In this document: in pieces, positions 9,539-19,138 of the stretch | How the letters are laid out: every line of letters begins with the position of its first letter | How positions within the stretch are numbered: position 1 is the stretch's first letter | Assembly (NCBI RefSeq): GCF_031432975.1 | Contig: NZ_CP133838.1 | Coordinates: 2,232,001-2,296,000, forward strand | DNA length: 64,000 bases | Source: Buttiauxella selenatireducens | GTDB lineage: Bacteria; Pseudomonadota; Gammaproteobacteria; Enterobacterales; Enterobacteriaceae | Direction of reading: 5' to 3' | Position numbers and translations under genes: made by a program | Notes under the pieces: model-generated | What the model saw: only the letters and a program-made list of their open reading frames with translations | Told to the model about the DNA's origin: nothing | Database searches by the model: none

Positions 9539-10987
9539 ATGCAACTCAATGATCTCAGCTTATTCCGCCAACAAGCCTATATAGAAGGAGAGTGGCGCGA
9601 CGCACACGGTGGTGAAACAATCACCGTCACCAACCCGGCGAACGACCAGCCTTTGGGCAGCGTGCCGAAAATGGGCGCCGAGGAAACCCGCGCTGCCATT
9701 GAGGGCGCCAACCGCGCTCTGCCCGCATGGCGTGCGCTCACCGCCAAAGAGCGCGCTACTCTTCTGCGCCGCTGGTTCGATTTGATGATGACCCACCAGG
9801 ACGATCTGGCCCGGCTAATGACCCTTGAGCAGGGCAAACCGCTGGCAGAGGCCAAAGGTGAGATTGCCTATGCCGCTTCCTTTATAGAGTGGTTCGCCGA
9901 AGAGGGTAAACGGATTTACGGCGACACCATTCCAGGCCATCAGGCCGATAAACGCCTGCTGGTGATCAAACAGCCAATTGGCGTGACGGCGGCGATCACC
10001 CCGTGGAACTTCCCGTCGGCGATGATCACCCGCAAGGCCGGACCGGCGCTGGCGGCAGGCTGCACCATGGTGCTCAAACCCGCCAGTCAGACACCGTTCT
10101 CGGCGCTGGCGTTGGCGGAACTGGCGAGTCGCGCCGGGATCCCGGCTGGGGTATTTAACGTGGTGACCGGTTCCGCTGCTGCTGTGGGCAACGAGCTGAC
10201 CAGTAATCCGCTGGTACGCAAGCTATCCTTTACGGGGTCTACCGACGTTGGCCGCCAGTTAATGGCCCAGTGCGCGAAGGACATCAAAAAAGTGTCGCTG
10301 GAACTGGGCGGCAACGCACCTTTTATTGTCTTTGACGATGCGGATCTGGATAAGGCCGTAGAAGGGGCGCTGGCCTCGAAGTTCCGTAACGCCGGGCAGA
10401 CCTGCGTGTGCGCCAACCGCCTGTATGTTCAGGAAGGCGTCTACGCCAGCTTTGCCGAAAAACTCCAGCTGGCGGTCGAAAAACTGCAGCTCGGCGACGG
10501 CCTGACCCCAGGCGTGACCACAGGGCCGCTGATCGACAGCAAGGCGGTCGCCAAGGTGCAGGAGCACATTGCCGATGCGGTTGAAAAAGGCGCGCGTATT
10601 ATTACCGGCGGCAATACTCATGCGCTGGGCGGCAACTTCTTCCAGCCCACTATTCTGGTGGATGTGCCTGCCTGCGCCAAAGTGGCAAAAGAGGAGACTT
10701 TCGGCCCGCTGGCGCCGCTGTTTCGCTTTAAAGATGAAGCCGACGTTATCGCCATGGCCAACGATACTGAATTTGGGCTGGCGGCTTATTTTTATGCCCG
10801 CGATATGAGCCGCGTGTTCCGCGTGGGCGAAGCGCTGGAGTACGGCATTGTCGGCATCAACACCGGCATTATCTCTAACGAAGTCGCCCCGTTCGGCGGC
10901 GTTAAAGCCTCTGGCCTTGGCCGCGAGGGCTCCAAATACGGCATCGAAGATTACTTAGAAATCAAATATATGTGCATCGGCCTTTAA
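9539..10987 (+). CDS. gabD: Succinate-semialdehyde dehydrogenase [NADP+]
   Basis: GabD oxidises succinic semialdehyde to succinate, and glutarate semialdehyde to glutarate in the lysine route. The 482-residue length matches E. coli GabD. Visible motifs are I-T-P-W-N-F-P-S-A-M, L-E-L-G-G-N-A-P-F-I with the general-base Glu, and G-Q-T-C-V-C-A-N-R with the catalytic Cys and the second Cys of its redox pair. It begins 23 bases after lhgD. In E. coli gabT and gabP follow gabD; here neither does, and the regulator glaR comes next after a hairpin. The transaminase function is probably supplied by puuE at 21007. A second SSADH lies at 22281-23732. Confidence 0.93.
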   Translation: MQLNDLSLFRQQAYIEGEWRDAHGGETITVTNPANDQPLGSVPKMGAEETRAAIEGANRALPAWRALTAKERATLLRRWFDLMMTHQDDLARLMTLEQGKPLAEAKGEIAYAASFIEWFAEEGKRIYGDTIPGHQADKRLLVIKQPIGVTAAITPWNFPSAMITRKAGPALAAGCTMVLKPASQTPFSALALAELASRAGIPAGVFNVVTGSAAAVGNELTSNPLVRKLSFTGSTDVGRQLMAQCAKDIKKVSLELGGNAPFIVFDDADLDKAVEGALASKFRNAGQTCVCANRLYVQEGVYASFAEKLQLAVEKLQLGDGLTPGVTTGPLIDSKAVAKVQEHIADAVEKGARIITGGNTHALGGNFFQPTILVDVPACAKVAKEETFGPLAPLFRFKDEADVIAMANDTEFGLAAYFYARDMSRVFRVGEALEYGIVGINTGIISNEVAPFGGVKASGLGREGSKYGIEDYLEIKYMCIGL

Positions 10988-11036
10988 TTATCTGATTCTG
11001 GTGCCGCTGACCGTAGAAGACGCGCTAAGCTGTCTG

Positions 11037-11062
11037 CCCCGACATGCAGGTCGGGGCTGTAT
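11037..11062 (+). terminator. Hairpin between gabD and glaR
   Basis: CCCCGAC (11037-11043) pairs with GTCGGGG (11050-11056) around a 6-base loop, followed by a weakly T-rich stretch. It lies where gabT and gabP would be in E. coli and may attenuate read-through from gabD into glaR. Confidence 0.55.
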
Positions 11063-11085
11063 TTTGAATTTTCAGGAGTTTGACC

Positions 11086-11769
11086 ATGACCACTATTTCC
11101 CAGGCGACGGCCATCGATGGCTACCGCTGGCTGAAGAACGACATTATCCGCGGCGTTTATCAGCCGGATGAAAAGCTGCGCATGAGCTTGCTGACATCCC
11201 GTTACGAACTGGGCGTCGGCCCGCTGCGCGAAGCTCTGTCACAGCTGGTTGCCGAAGGGCTGGTCACGGTCATTAACCAGAAAGGCTACCGGGTCGCGCC
11301 GATGTCCGAACAGGAACTGCTCGATATTTTTGACGCCCGCGCCAATATGGAGGCCATGCTGGTGCGCCTCGCCATCGAACGCGGCGGCGAAGAGTGGGAG
11401 GCGGATCTGCTTGCCCGGATGCATCTGCTGAACAAACTGGAATCACGCCATGCCAGCGAAACCATGCTGGATGAGTGGGATCAACGGCATCAGGCATTTC
11501 ATACCGCGATTGTCGCGGGGTGTGGATCGCAGTATCTGTTACAGATGCGGGAGCGACTATTCGACCTGGCGGCAAGGTATCGCTATATGTGGCTGCGTAA
11601 AACGGTGCTGTCGGTGGAGATGCTGGATGATAAGCACGAGCAGCATCAGATGCTGATGGACGCGATTCTGGCGCGCGATGCGGTGAAGGCAGGTGAGCTG
11701 ATGTATCAGCATTTGCTGACGCCGATTCCGATTATCAGAGGGGCGATGGGCGTGGGATTGGGTGGATAA
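11086..11769 (+). CDS. glaR: GntR/FCD repressor of the glutarate-GABA operon
   Basis: GlaR (CsiR) represses the glaH operon and is relieved by glutarate in E. coli. This 227-residue protein has an N-terminal winged helix (about residues 10-75; R-Y-E-L-G-V-G-P-L-R-E-A-L-S-Q-L is the GntR recognition region) and a C-terminal all-helical FCD domain with metal-ligand His residues around H-Q-A-F-H. ATG 11086 has AGGAG seven bases upstream; a TTG six bases earlier is less likely. Position at the end of glaH-lhgD-gabD supports the name. Candidate operators lie at 6979-7022. Confidence 0.85.
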   Translation: MTTISQATAIDGYRWLKNDIIRGVYQPDEKLRMSLLTSRYELGVGPLREALSQLVAEGLVTVINQKGYRVAPMSEQELLDIFDARANMEAMLVRLAIERGGEEWEADLLARMHLLNKLESRHASETMLDEWDQRHQAFHTAIVAGCGSQYLLQMRERLFDLAARYRYMWLRKTVLSVEMLDDKHEQHQMLMDAILARDAVKAGELMYQHLLTPIPIIRGAMGVGLGG

Positions 11770-11853
11770 TAGAGGTGAATGTCTTACCAGAAAAAATATG
11801 CAGGAAAGCTCAGCATCCATGGGTTCAAATGCTCACAGGCATGCATTCCCTTG

Positions 11854-11880
11854 AAACGGCCCCATTTACTGGGGCCGTTT
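11854..11880. terminator. Bidirectional terminator between glaR and the TonB receptor
   Basis: AAACGGCCCC (11854-11863) and GGGGCCGTTT (11871-11880) form a perfect 10-bp GC-rich stem with a 7-base loop flanked by A and T runs. It lies between convergent genes and can serve both. Confidence 0.85.
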
Positions 11881-11893
11881 TGCACAACAATCC

Positions 11894-14071
11894 TTAGAAA
11901 TCATATCCTACAGTGGCAATCACAGAACGTTCCGCGCCCCAGTAGCAGTAACCCGTACCGTAACAGCCCGCAACGTAATCACGGCCGGTCAGGTTTGTGG
12001 CGTTAACTTGCACAAAAGCACCTTTCAGCGAAGGTGTCCACGCGCCCATATCTGCACGCACCATGGCATCGAGCAGTGTTACCGACGGCACGCGCAGGGT
12101 ATTTTCATTATCCGCCCATTGCTTGCCGATATAACGGATACCTGAACCCAGGCTGATGCCGAAGTCGGCCTGGAACATGCCCCACAGGCTTGCCATCTGA
12201 TCAGGCGTGACGTATGGCGTGTTGCCATCGTTACCGTCAATGGCATCTTTAAAGCGTACTTTGTTGTAAGTGTACCCGGCGATGGTTGAGAAACGTGGGT
12301 TCCACTGAGAACGCGCTTCAAGCTCAACACCCTGAGAATGCACTTTACCGGCGGGTTCATAGTAACTGCCTTGAACCACGCGGTTACCCACGTCTTTCTG
12401 CGTCAGGTCATACAGCGCGACGGTATACATATCCGCCGTACCGACCGGCTGATATTTTACGCCCGCTTCATACTGCTCAGCGGTCGTGGGCTTCAGCAGT
12501 TTGCCTTCGGCATCAGGCAATACCTGCGGCGTAATGGCCTGGCTGTAACTGAGGTACGGAGAAAACCCGTTGGTGAAGGCGTACAGCAAAGATGCTCGAC
12601 CGCTGAAGTGGTCATCGGTACGGTTGTCGGTGACTTCGCTCTCAATCGCATCAGCCACGATATGGCTCTTGGTCACGATGTGGTCATAACGGCCAGAGAG
12701 TGTCATATGCCATTGAGCCCACTGCATATCATCTTGCAAATAGACACCGGCCTGTTCGTACTGGCGTTTACCGGCTTTGGTCAGCAGACCCTGGTTGATG
12801 GTGGAGTAAGTTGGGTCACGCGGATCGTAATAGTAGAAGCCGCCAGGGCCACCAGACTCGCCGGTCCACGGGTTGAGGTTGGTGGTGTAGGCGGAGTCAT
12901 CGGACAAATTGTTGGTGAATTTGTGGAATTCACCGCCGAGCACCACTTTGTGATCCAGTTCGCCGGTCGCAAAATCCGCTTCAAGTTGGTTATCGATGGC
13001 GTACGCGTCCAGCGATGAGGTTTCTCCGCTGTAGTAACGCGTCAGTTCGTCATGGGCCACATCCGCCCAGCCAATCTGATAAGCCTGCTTCAGGCCAACG
13101 TTCGAGTGTGTGTAACTGGCATTTGAGCGGAACGCCCACACGTCGTTAAAGCTGTGCGCAAACTCGTAGCTGTATATCTGCTCGTGGCGTTTGAATTCGT
13201 CATTGCCCGGCTCAACGTCAGAGAAACCGGTGCTGATTTTGCGCCCGGTAGAAGAATAGATACTGCCATCCGCCGGAACAGAGCCATGGAATCCGCCTGA
13301 AGGATCTTTTTCCAGATAAGCACGCAGCACCAGCGAGGTATTCTCACCCGGCTGCCACAGCAGGGACGGGGAAATCGCGTAACGTTCGTCGCGCGTTTTC
13401 TCATACTGAGTGTCGCTATTTTTGGTTAAACCGATAATGCGATACGCCCATTCGTCGTTAATCGCATTGGTGTAATCAAATGCAGTACCGTTGGTCTTGT
13501 TATTACCGACCATCGCACGCACGTGGCCTTCTTCGATAAATTGCGGGCGCTTTGATGTTTCCATAACAAGGCCGCCAGGAATGGTCTGGCCGTAAAGTGC
13601 CGAAGAGGGCCCTTTAATCACATCAATTCGCTCCAGGAACCATGGGTCAACCTGAATCACGTTGTAGCTGCCGCCGTCGCTCATCAGGCGCAGTCCATCA
13701 AGGAAGGTGTTGTTGACGTCGCCGCCATGGAAGCCGCGCAGTGCCACGGTGTCATAACGGGTTGCGCCGCCCGCAAAGCCAGTAAACACGCCCGGTGTGT
13801 AATTCAGCGCACTGTTTACCGTTAATGCGCCCTGGTCTTCGATTTGTTGGCGGGTAATGACCGAAATAGATTGGCCGGTGGTGATCAATGGCTCATCGGT
13901 TTTGGTCGCGCCACGGCTGACTGTCGCGCTATAACCTTCAGTTTGGCTGGTGGAGGTTTGTGCCGGAGTGGCGGTGACGATGACGGTATCTTCAGCCTGC
14001 GCGTAAGCGGGTGCCGGGAGTGCAAGCGCGCAGAGTAAAGCAGAACGCTTTACTGTAAATGCCAGTTTCAT
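11894..14071 (-). CDS. TonB-dependent siderophore receptor, hydroxamate (FoxA/FhuA-like) type
   Basis: This outer-membrane gated channel of 725 residues should take up a ferric siderophore with energy from TonB. A signal peptide ends at A-Y-A-Q-A. The TonB-box-like D-T-V-I-V-T-A-T follows, then the plug domain with V-A-L-R-G-F and the I-K-G-P-S-S-A-L-Y-G-Q-T-I-P-G-G block, then a 22-strand barrel ending in the family-typical aromatic F (V-G-Y-D-F). The C-terminal loop C-Y-G-T-G-Y-C-Y-W-G-A-E-R resembles FhuA and FoxA, so ferrioxamine or another hydroxamate is the best guess for the ligand. A Fur-like site lies about 100 bases upstream. No siderophore genes adjoin it, so it probably uses foreign siderophores. 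Confidence 0.85.
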   Translation of the reverse strand: MKLAFTVKRSALLCALALPAPAYAQAEDTVIVTATPAQTSTSQTEGYSATVSRGATKTDEPLITTGQSISVITRQQIEDQGALTVNSALNYTPGVFTGFAGGATRYDTVALRGFHGGDVNNTFLDGLRLMSDGGSYNVIQVDPWFLERIDVIKGPSSALYGQTIPGGLVMETSKRPQFIEEGHVRAMVGNNKTNGTAFDYTNAINDEWAYRIIGLTKNSDTQYEKTRDERYAISPSLLWQPGENTSLVLRAYLEKDPSGGFHGSVPADGSIYSSTGRKISTGFSDVEPGNDEFKRHEQIYSYEFAHSFNDVWAFRSNASYTHSNVGLKQAYQIGWADVAHDELTRYYSGETSSLDAYAIDNQLEADFATGELDHKVVLGGEFHKFTNNLSDDSAYTTNLNPWTGESGGPGGFYYYDPRDPTYSTINQGLLTKAGKRQYEQAGVYLQDDMQWAQWHMTLSGRYDHIVTKSHIVADAIESEVTDNRTDDHFSGRASLLYAFTNGFSPYLSYSQAITPQVLPDAEGKLLKPTTAEQYEAGVKYQPVGTADMYTVALYDLTQKDVGNRVVQGSYYEPAGKVHSQGVELEARSQWNPRFSTIAGYTYNKVRFKDAIDGNDGNTPYVTPDQMASLWGMFQADFGISLGSGIRYIGKQWADNENTLRVPSVTLLDAMVRADMGAWTPSLKGAFVQVNATNLTGRDYVAGCYGTGYCYWGAERSVIATVGYDF

Positions 14072-14170
14072 TTGATATTTTCCCAAGAAGGTCTTGTTTT
14101 AATCACCTGGGCTACTGATCTTCGTCAGCAATAGTCGTGTGAATTCAGGTGATACCACTGCGTTTATAAG

Positions 14171-14197
14171 AATGCGAATTATTATCGTTATTATTTG
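14171..14197 (-). promoter_or_regulatory. Candidate Fur box upstream of the siderophore receptor
   Basis: On the minus strand this stretch contains ATAACGATAATAATTCGCAT, which has the GATAAT/ATT hexamer pattern of Fur boxes. It sits about 100-125 bases before the receptor start codon, consistent with iron repression. Confidence 0.6.
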
Positions 14198-14325
14198 ATG
14201 ATTCAAGTGCAAATATTGGCAGGGGTGTGATGAAAACCCATGAAAATATTATTGTTTTTAGCAGCGGTGGGGGGCGTTCTTCAGGTGAGGAATATTCTTT
14301 AACGGCAGAAATACGGTGTTCCCAG

Positions 14326-14346
14326 CCTCTCCCGTTTCAGGAGAGG
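14326..14346 (-). terminator. Hairpin downstream of treA
   Basis: CCTCTCC (14326-14332) pairs with GGAGAGG (14340-14346) 13 bases beyond the trehalase stop codon. There is no long T-run after it on the minus strand, so its strength is uncertain. Confidence 0.5.
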
Positions 14347-14359
14347 AGGGTAAAAGGGA

Positions 14360-16066
14360 TTACTGAGTCACGGCTTTTGCAGAAGTATCTTTAACCGGTC
14401 CAGGCGTTGCAGAAGGCAATTTGTCCGGAGCGGAATCACACGGTTTCTCTTTAGCGCACAGCATATCGAGCATTTTTAATGTGACGCCGTTAGTCCAGCC
14501 GAATCCATCCTGCAACGGATATTCACCGCCGCCACCGCCTGTGCCGGTGGTCGAGACATCATATTTCTCCACCAGTTTTTGCTCGCGGTTATAGGTCTGT
14601 TGCACGTTAGTCAGGAAACGCCAGGAGACTTCCATCGCCAGATCGTTATGCCCGTAATTTTGCAGACCTTCAGTCGCCACCCACTGAAGCGGTGCCCAGC
14701 CATTTGGGGCATCCCACTGCTGGCCCGTTTTCAGATTGGTCGTGGCAAGCCCCCCGGCTTTCAGCAGTTGAGAGCGGGTGAGGGCAGCCATTTTATCCGC
14801 GCGATCTTTCGACGCGACATGCACGTAAAGCGGGAACAGCGCCGCAGCCGTGAGTTGCGAACGCGCGGCATGGGTTTTGAGATCGTAATCAGCATAGAAG
14901 CCTTGTTTATCGTTCCAGAGATGCTTTTCCATGGCTTTTTGGCGCGCATCTGCCGATTGCTGATATTGCGTGGCACCCGTGCTGTCTTTCGCCACAATGC
15001 TGGCGTGGGCCAGAGTTTTTTCCATCTGGAAGAGCAGTGCGTTTAAATCCACCGGAACGATAGAGGTGGTACGGATTGAGCCCAATTGTTCGGGTTTATC
15101 CATCCAGCGAGAGCTAAAATCCCAGCCCGAAGCGGCTGCCGCGCGCAGGTCACGATAAATTTCAGTCGCCGGTCGATTGGGATTGTTCTTCGCTGTGGTC
15201 ACATCATCCAGATACGATTCGGTGCGCGGCGTGTCGCGATCATCCCAGTAACGGTTTAACACCGAACCATCTTTGAGTTTCACCACCCGCAGATTTTCAG
15301 CACCGGGTTCCAGCGCTTCACTGCCTTGCATCCAGTAGCCGTACTCTTTTTTCAGCTGCGGCAAATAGGTGGTGTAGGTTTCGTCGCCATTATGGCTGGC
15401 GAGCAGTTTAACCATGAAGGCAAAGAAGGGGGGCTGGGAGCGGCTCAGATAATAACTGCGGTTGCCGTTAGGAATATGCCCCCAGGTGTCGATTTCATGG
15501 GCAAAGTTATCGACCATGTCCTGCACTTTGTCCCAGTGCCCGCTTTCTGCAAGCCCAAGCATGGTGAAATAGCTGTCCCAGTAATAGACTTCGCGGAAAC
15601 GTCCCCCCGGCACTACATATGGTTTCGGCAACGGTAACAGCGAATCCCATTCATCTACGCTGTCTGTGGTGCGCGTTAGCACTGGCCACAAACTGTTGAT
15701 GTGTTCGCGTAACGTCTGTCCTTCAGGCGGGACATACTTTTTACCTTCTTTGGGCAAAATAAAGTTAACGTTAACGAAATGGCGCAAGTCGAAACCTGAT
15801 TGATTGCGCTGCATGCGGTAATCCGCAAGGATCATCAACGGATCATTCCTGGGGATGGCATCAGCAAATGTTTTCTGATCGGGGAATAATTTTGCTGTTT
15901 GTACATCGGTAAACAGTGGGCCAAGCAGGACATCAGGCGGCTGGGGCAGCGCTTGTAGATCGCCTGCGGCCGACGAGGGCAAAGTGAAAGTCACGAGCGT
16001 ACAACCGATAGCTATTTGAATCGCAAATAATAACGTGCGAGGACGACGCAAAACAGGATTTATCAT
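14360..16066 (-). CDS. treA: Periplasmic trehalase
   Basis: TreA hydrolyses trehalose to two glucose molecules in the periplasm, chiefly under osmotic stress. This 568-residue GH37 protein (E. coli: 565) has an N-terminal signal peptide ending near S-S-A-A-G. Both trehalase signatures are present: [14 protein letters not shown] at about residues 155-168 and [10 protein letters not shown] near 450. A glycine-rich [10 protein letters not shown] loop follows as in the family. The C-terminal tail is a low-complexity stretch rich in Pro, Ala and Ser. It is monocistronic and unrelated to its neighbours. Confidence 0.95.
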   Translation of the reverse strand: MINPVLRRPRTLLFAIQIAIGCTLVTFTLPSSAAGDLQALPQPPDVLLGPLFTDVQTAKLFPDQKTFADAIPRNDPLMILADYRMQRNQSGFDLRHFVNVNFILPKEGKKYVPPEGQTLREHINSLWPVLTRTTDSVDEWDSLLPLPKPYVVPGGRFREVYYWDSYFTMLGLAESGHWDKVQDMVDNFAHEIDTWGHIPNGNRSYYLSRSQPPFFAFMVKLLASHNGDETYTTYLPQLKKEYGYWMQGSEALEPGAENLRVVKLKDGSVLNRYWDDRDTPRTESYLDDVTTAKNNPNRPATEIYRDLRAAAASGWDFSSRWMDKPEQLGSIRTTSIVPVDLNALLFQMEKTLAHASIVAKDSTGATQYQQSADARQKAMEKHLWNDKQGFYADYDLKTHAARSQLTAAALFPLYVHVASKDRADKMAALTRSQLLKAGGLATTNLKTGQQWDAPNGWAPLQWVATEGLQNYGHNDLAMEVSWRFLTNVQQTYNREQKLVEKYDVSTTGTGGGGGEYPLQDGFGWTNGVTLKMLDMLCAKEKPCDSAPDKLPSATPGPVKDTSAKAVTQ

Positions 16067-16211
16067 TAATTGTTCTCCTTTACAGGCTACTACGGCGAAG
16101 GTTTTCCGCGATCAACCCTATGAAAACCTTAGACGAATTTCCGGCCAGTGAAAGGGGAGATGTCTCATAATCTGATAAAGCAGATAAATTACCGCCTTGC
16201 TAACCGTCAAC

Positions 16212-17597
16212 TTATCCTTGCGGATTAACCAACCACGTTCCCTCTTTTTCTACAGATAACGTCATGCTTCGAGACTGATTATTAGCCCGTAACGTTAGCT
16301 CATATTTGCCCGCAGGTAATTGCAGGAAACCATAACCATTGGCTCCAGGCGTGACATTTTCGGTCTTGCCGTTGACATCAAGTTGTTCGCCGTCGTTCAT
16401 CCGAACATAAATGCGCGCTATCGCACCATCAACCACGGGCAGAGCCGCTTTAGGCGCGATGGCTTGTTCTTTTTCCGCCACCGGTTTTTCGGCTTTGGCA
16501 GTCTGGCTCGAAGGAACAGAAGGAGAGGAATGACTAAAAATCAAACCGCCAATCGCCACGCCGACCAGCAAACTGGCGGCAATTTGCGCAGGGAGTTTGT
16601 AGCGTTTATTGAAGGGCAAAAGTGGCGATATTTCGGCATCTTCCACTGCTACCAGCATGGTGCCGGGCTGCTTCGACGGTGCCATGCCATTAACGCCGCT
16701 CAACGGGATTTCAGCTAATGCCGCAAATTCTGCGATAGATTGCGGGCGGTCTTCAGGTTTTAACGCCAGCGCGCTATCGACGGCCTGCAACAGACTATGG
16801 GAATAACCTTCCGGGCGGTTTTTCGCGAGTTTTACGCAAGGGTCATGAATGGTGCGCGTGACGCTGGCGGGCGGGCAGGTGCCGGTAATCAGCGTGTAGA
16901 GGACGGCGCCAAGTGCGTAAATGTCCGTCCACGGCCCGAGCTGGCCTTCGAGGTCTTCAGCGTATTGTTCAAGTGGCGCAAAACCTGGGTTCAGCGGCGT
17001 TTTAATCTCATCGCCATTTTCCGCCTGCCCAGGGCGTGGAGCGCCAGCATTAAGCAGCAATGGTGCGCCATTGTCCTGAATATGAATGCTTCTTAACGAC
17101 AGGTCACGATGGATAAATCCTTCATCATGTAAGGTTGCCAGCGCGCCGCACAACATGGGCAGCATACGGCGGATCCAGGCTTCATTAATGATTTCGGGTT
17201 GATGCTGATGCAGTTCAGCCAGCGTGACATCGTTGGAATAGCGCGTCGCTGCATAAGCGGTTTCGTTTTGCGTCCAGAAGCTGAAAACTTGTAGCAAATT
17301 TGGATGATTAAATTGCGCAAGTTGACGGGTCGACTGCACAAAACGGCTCATGCCGACATTAAACGCCTGGCTGTCTTGTTTACTGCGTAACACCAGCTGC
17401 ATGTTATCGCTGCGCACCGTCAGTGCGCGCGGCATAAATTCGCGGATAGTGACCGGGCGTTCCAACTGGTGGTCCCAGGCTTTATAGACCACGTTGGTAT
17501 TTGTCGATTCAGTCACTTGCTGAATTTCAAACTCGTCGAAACGGAAACCAGGCGGCAGAGCGTCAGGCGTTTCTGTGTTGTAATCTTTATCAGTCAT
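16212..17597 (-). CDS. Ser/Thr protein-kinase-like membrane protein, probable pseudokinase
   Basis: The first 300 of 461 residues have the Hanks-kinase layout, but every key site is altered. The glycine-rich loop is absent (residues about 25-40). The VAIK lysine is Arg 52 in V-T-I-R-E-F. The catalytic loop reads H-R-D-L-S-L-R-S (163-170), losing the conserved Lys and Asn. The DFG motif is N-A-G (183-185). The APE region and activation-segment fold remain recognisable (P-G-F-A-P-L-E-Q-Y). One membrane helix follows at about 337-355. A charged linker then leads to a PEGA-like beta domain (about 390-461) that would be periplasmic. It is the last gene of a three-gene minus-strand cassette with two exported proteins, suggesting a scaffold or sensor in the envelope rather than an active kinase. 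Confidence 0.75.
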   Translation of the reverse strand: MTDKDYNTETPDALPPGFRFDEFEIQQVTESTNTNVVYKAWDHQLERPVTIREFMPRALTVRSDNMQLVLRSKQDSQAFNVGMSRFVQSTRQLAQFNHPNLLQVFSFWTQNETAYAATRYSNDVTLAELHQHQPEIINEAWIRRMLPMLCGALATLHDEGFIHRDLSLRSIHIQDNGAPLLLNAGAPRPGQAENGDEIKTPLNPGFAPLEQYAEDLEGQLGPWTDIYALGAVLYTLITGTCPPASVTRTIHDPCVKLAKNRPEGYSHSLLQAVDSALALKPEDRPQSIAEFAALAEIPLSGVNGMAPSKQPGTMLVAVEDAEISPLLPFNKRYKLPAQIAASLLVGVAIGGLIFSHSSPSVPSSQTAKAEKPVAEKEQAIAPKAALPVVDGAIARIYVRMNDGEQLDVNGKTENVTPGANGYGFLQLPAGKYELTLRANNQSRSMTLSVEKEGTWLVNPQG

Positions 17598-17630
17598 GAT
17601 GGCCTTTCTCTGCTCGACGAAACGTAAGGG

Positions 17631-18584
17631 TTACTTCTGTGCGCGCCATGCGCCAACCGCAGGGTCACGCAATTGCGGACGCAGGGAGTCAATCAACAAC
17701 AGCGTGATAGGCGTCTCTGGCGCAAGCCACGCCGCCCAAACTTTTCGCACGACGTTTAAACGTTTCTGAATAGCAGCTTCATCCACCGCCATTTCTCGTG
17801 GCACTTCAACGGCAACGATCCCGGTCGCTCGCCAGCCATTCAGCTCCGGGTGATACGGCAAAATCATCCAACTCTGCGGGGCGTGTTCATTGCTGACCAC
17901 CATTCGCTCGTTGTTGAGACTGGTGATCAGCAGGCTGTCAGAGCCTGCCTCAGAGCTTAATCCGCTGACCGGGAAACCATGCACAAAGGTCATCACATTG
18001 CGCGTTTCACCGCTAACACCACTTTGAATGATTTCGCTGCGACCGTTTAACCAGCCGCCTTTTTCACACTTGCCGTTGGGAATAAACAGGGCGGCGGCAT
18101 TGGCATCACCTTGCCAGAAAGTACGCAGATGGCAGCCGTCCTGAAGCGTAAACTCCTGCCAGGGCGTGCGGTCAGCTAACGGTGAGTTTTCTTCGCGCGC
18201 AGGTTGGGCATTGGGTTCACTGGAAACCACAGGCGCAATAATCACCGCCCAGTCACTACTTTTGTTCGCCGTGCCAACTGCGAGTGTGTGACCTTGTGGA
18301 TCTTCCATTCGCCAACTGACTAATTGCACGGTGCTACATTGGTTTTCCAGCAGCGACCCAAGACGTGGCATAAAAACATTGAGCAACGCCGGGTTTTTAT
18401 CGCCATTGGCGACAATACGCAGCGGAAGTTCTGGCGCACACCAACTTTGCGGCGTGTTGTTTTGCACATCGTCAATCCAGACATCCAGCTTTTGCGAAGG
18501 AGACTGGACGATACGATAGTTCCCAGCAGCCCACGCCGTGGTCGATGCCAGCAGTAGCGCCAGACCCGAAAGCCAGAGTTTCAT
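17631..18584 (-). CDS. Exported protein of unknown function in the pseudokinase cassette
   Basis: The start at 18584 has AAGGA five bases upstream and opens a clear signal peptide (M-K-L-W-L-S-G-L-A-L-L-L-A-S, cleavage near A-W-A-A). The mature part of about 300 residues has several cysteines that could form disulfides (in S-W-C-A-P-E-L-P, N-Q-C-S, D-G-C-H, G-K-C-E), consistent with a periplasmic fold. I recognise no catalytic motif. It lies 33 bases upstream of the pseudokinase and 59 bases downstream of an SH3-type lipoprotein, so the three are probably one operon. Function unknown. Confidence 0.65.
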   Translation of the reverse strand: MKLWLSGLALLLASTTAWAAGNYRIVQSPSQKLDVWIDDVQNNTPQSWCAPELPLRIVANGDKNPALLNVFMPRLGSLLENQCSTVQLVSWRMEDPQGHTLAVGTANKSSDWAVIIAPVVSSEPNAQPAREENSPLADRTPWQEFTLQDGCHLRTFWQGDANAAALFIPNGKCEKGGWLNGRSEIIQSGVSGETRNVMTFVHGFPVSGLSSEAGSDSLLITSLNNERMVVSNEHAPQSWMILPYHPELNGWRATGIVAVEVPREMAVDEAAIQKRLNVVRKVWAAWLAPETPITLLLIDSLRPQLRDPAVGAWRAQK

Positions 18585-18643
18585 AGAAATCCTTGTTAGA
18601 CGAACAAACTTAAACAAAAAAAGCGTGACGTAAACGTCGACAA

Positions 18644-19138
18644 TTAATCAATGATCCAGGTACCACTGTTCGCGTTCTGACAGGCCTTGCTGCCGCCATC
18701 AACTGCAACACAGGTGGTTTTTTTAGCCGCACGGCGTGGACGTGGGCGGTCTTTTTTCAGCGTCTGCGCATACAGTTCACTTTTCACCAGGGCGCGTGTC
18801 GGGACATAACCCAACATTTCCTGTTTATCCTGCTCCGCAATGGCGAGCCAATTATTCTCAACTTGTCCCAAAACGGTATAACTTTGCCCATTTTCAAGGG
18901 TGCTGACCACTTTCCCGCCAAAGTCCGGTTTGGTCATAATTGACCCCGGGTACAGCGCCCGATAACTGGCGTTAACAGGGGTGAACTCGTGAGGTGCGGC
19001 TACCGCGTAGCGGTGTGTCAGCGTGACACCGTTGATTTCACTGGTCACGAGAGTATCGTCCGTCATTTTTGGCGGTGGTGCTTTACAACCTACAACAGTG
19101 GCAACAACGGCAAGGATCAACAGATTGCGCAATTTCAT
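18644..19138 (-). CDS. SH3-domain lipoprotein, first gene of the pseudokinase cassette
   Basis: The 164-residue product begins with a lipoprotein signal: hydrophobic segment, then V-V-G-C, with Cys 18 as the acylation site. Residues about 65-120 (Y-P-G-S-I-M-T-K-P-D-F-G-G-K-V-V through W-L-A-I and L-G-Y-V-P-T-R-A-L-V) have the pattern of a bacterial SH3 domain, with the usual closing Y-V-P-x-x-x-L. A basic patch (D-R-P-R-P-R-R-A-A-K-K) and two cysteines near the C-terminus follow. Bacterial SH3 domains often bind peptidoglycan or peptides; the ligand here is unknown. It leads the operon with the exported protein and the pseudokinase. Confidence 0.7.
   Translation of the reverse strand: MKLRNLLILAVVATVVGCKAPPPKMTDDTLVTSEINGVTLTHRYAVAAPHEFTPVNASYRALYPGSIMTKPDFGGKVVSTLENGQSYTVLGQVENNWLAIAEQDKQEMLGYVPTRALVKSELYAQTLKKDRPRPRRAAKKTTCVAVDGGSKACQNANSGTWIID

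Noticed and set aside
12338..13018. 226-codon open frame opposite the TonB receptor gene
   Set aside because: It is a shadow of the receptor coding strand with no protein-like motif.
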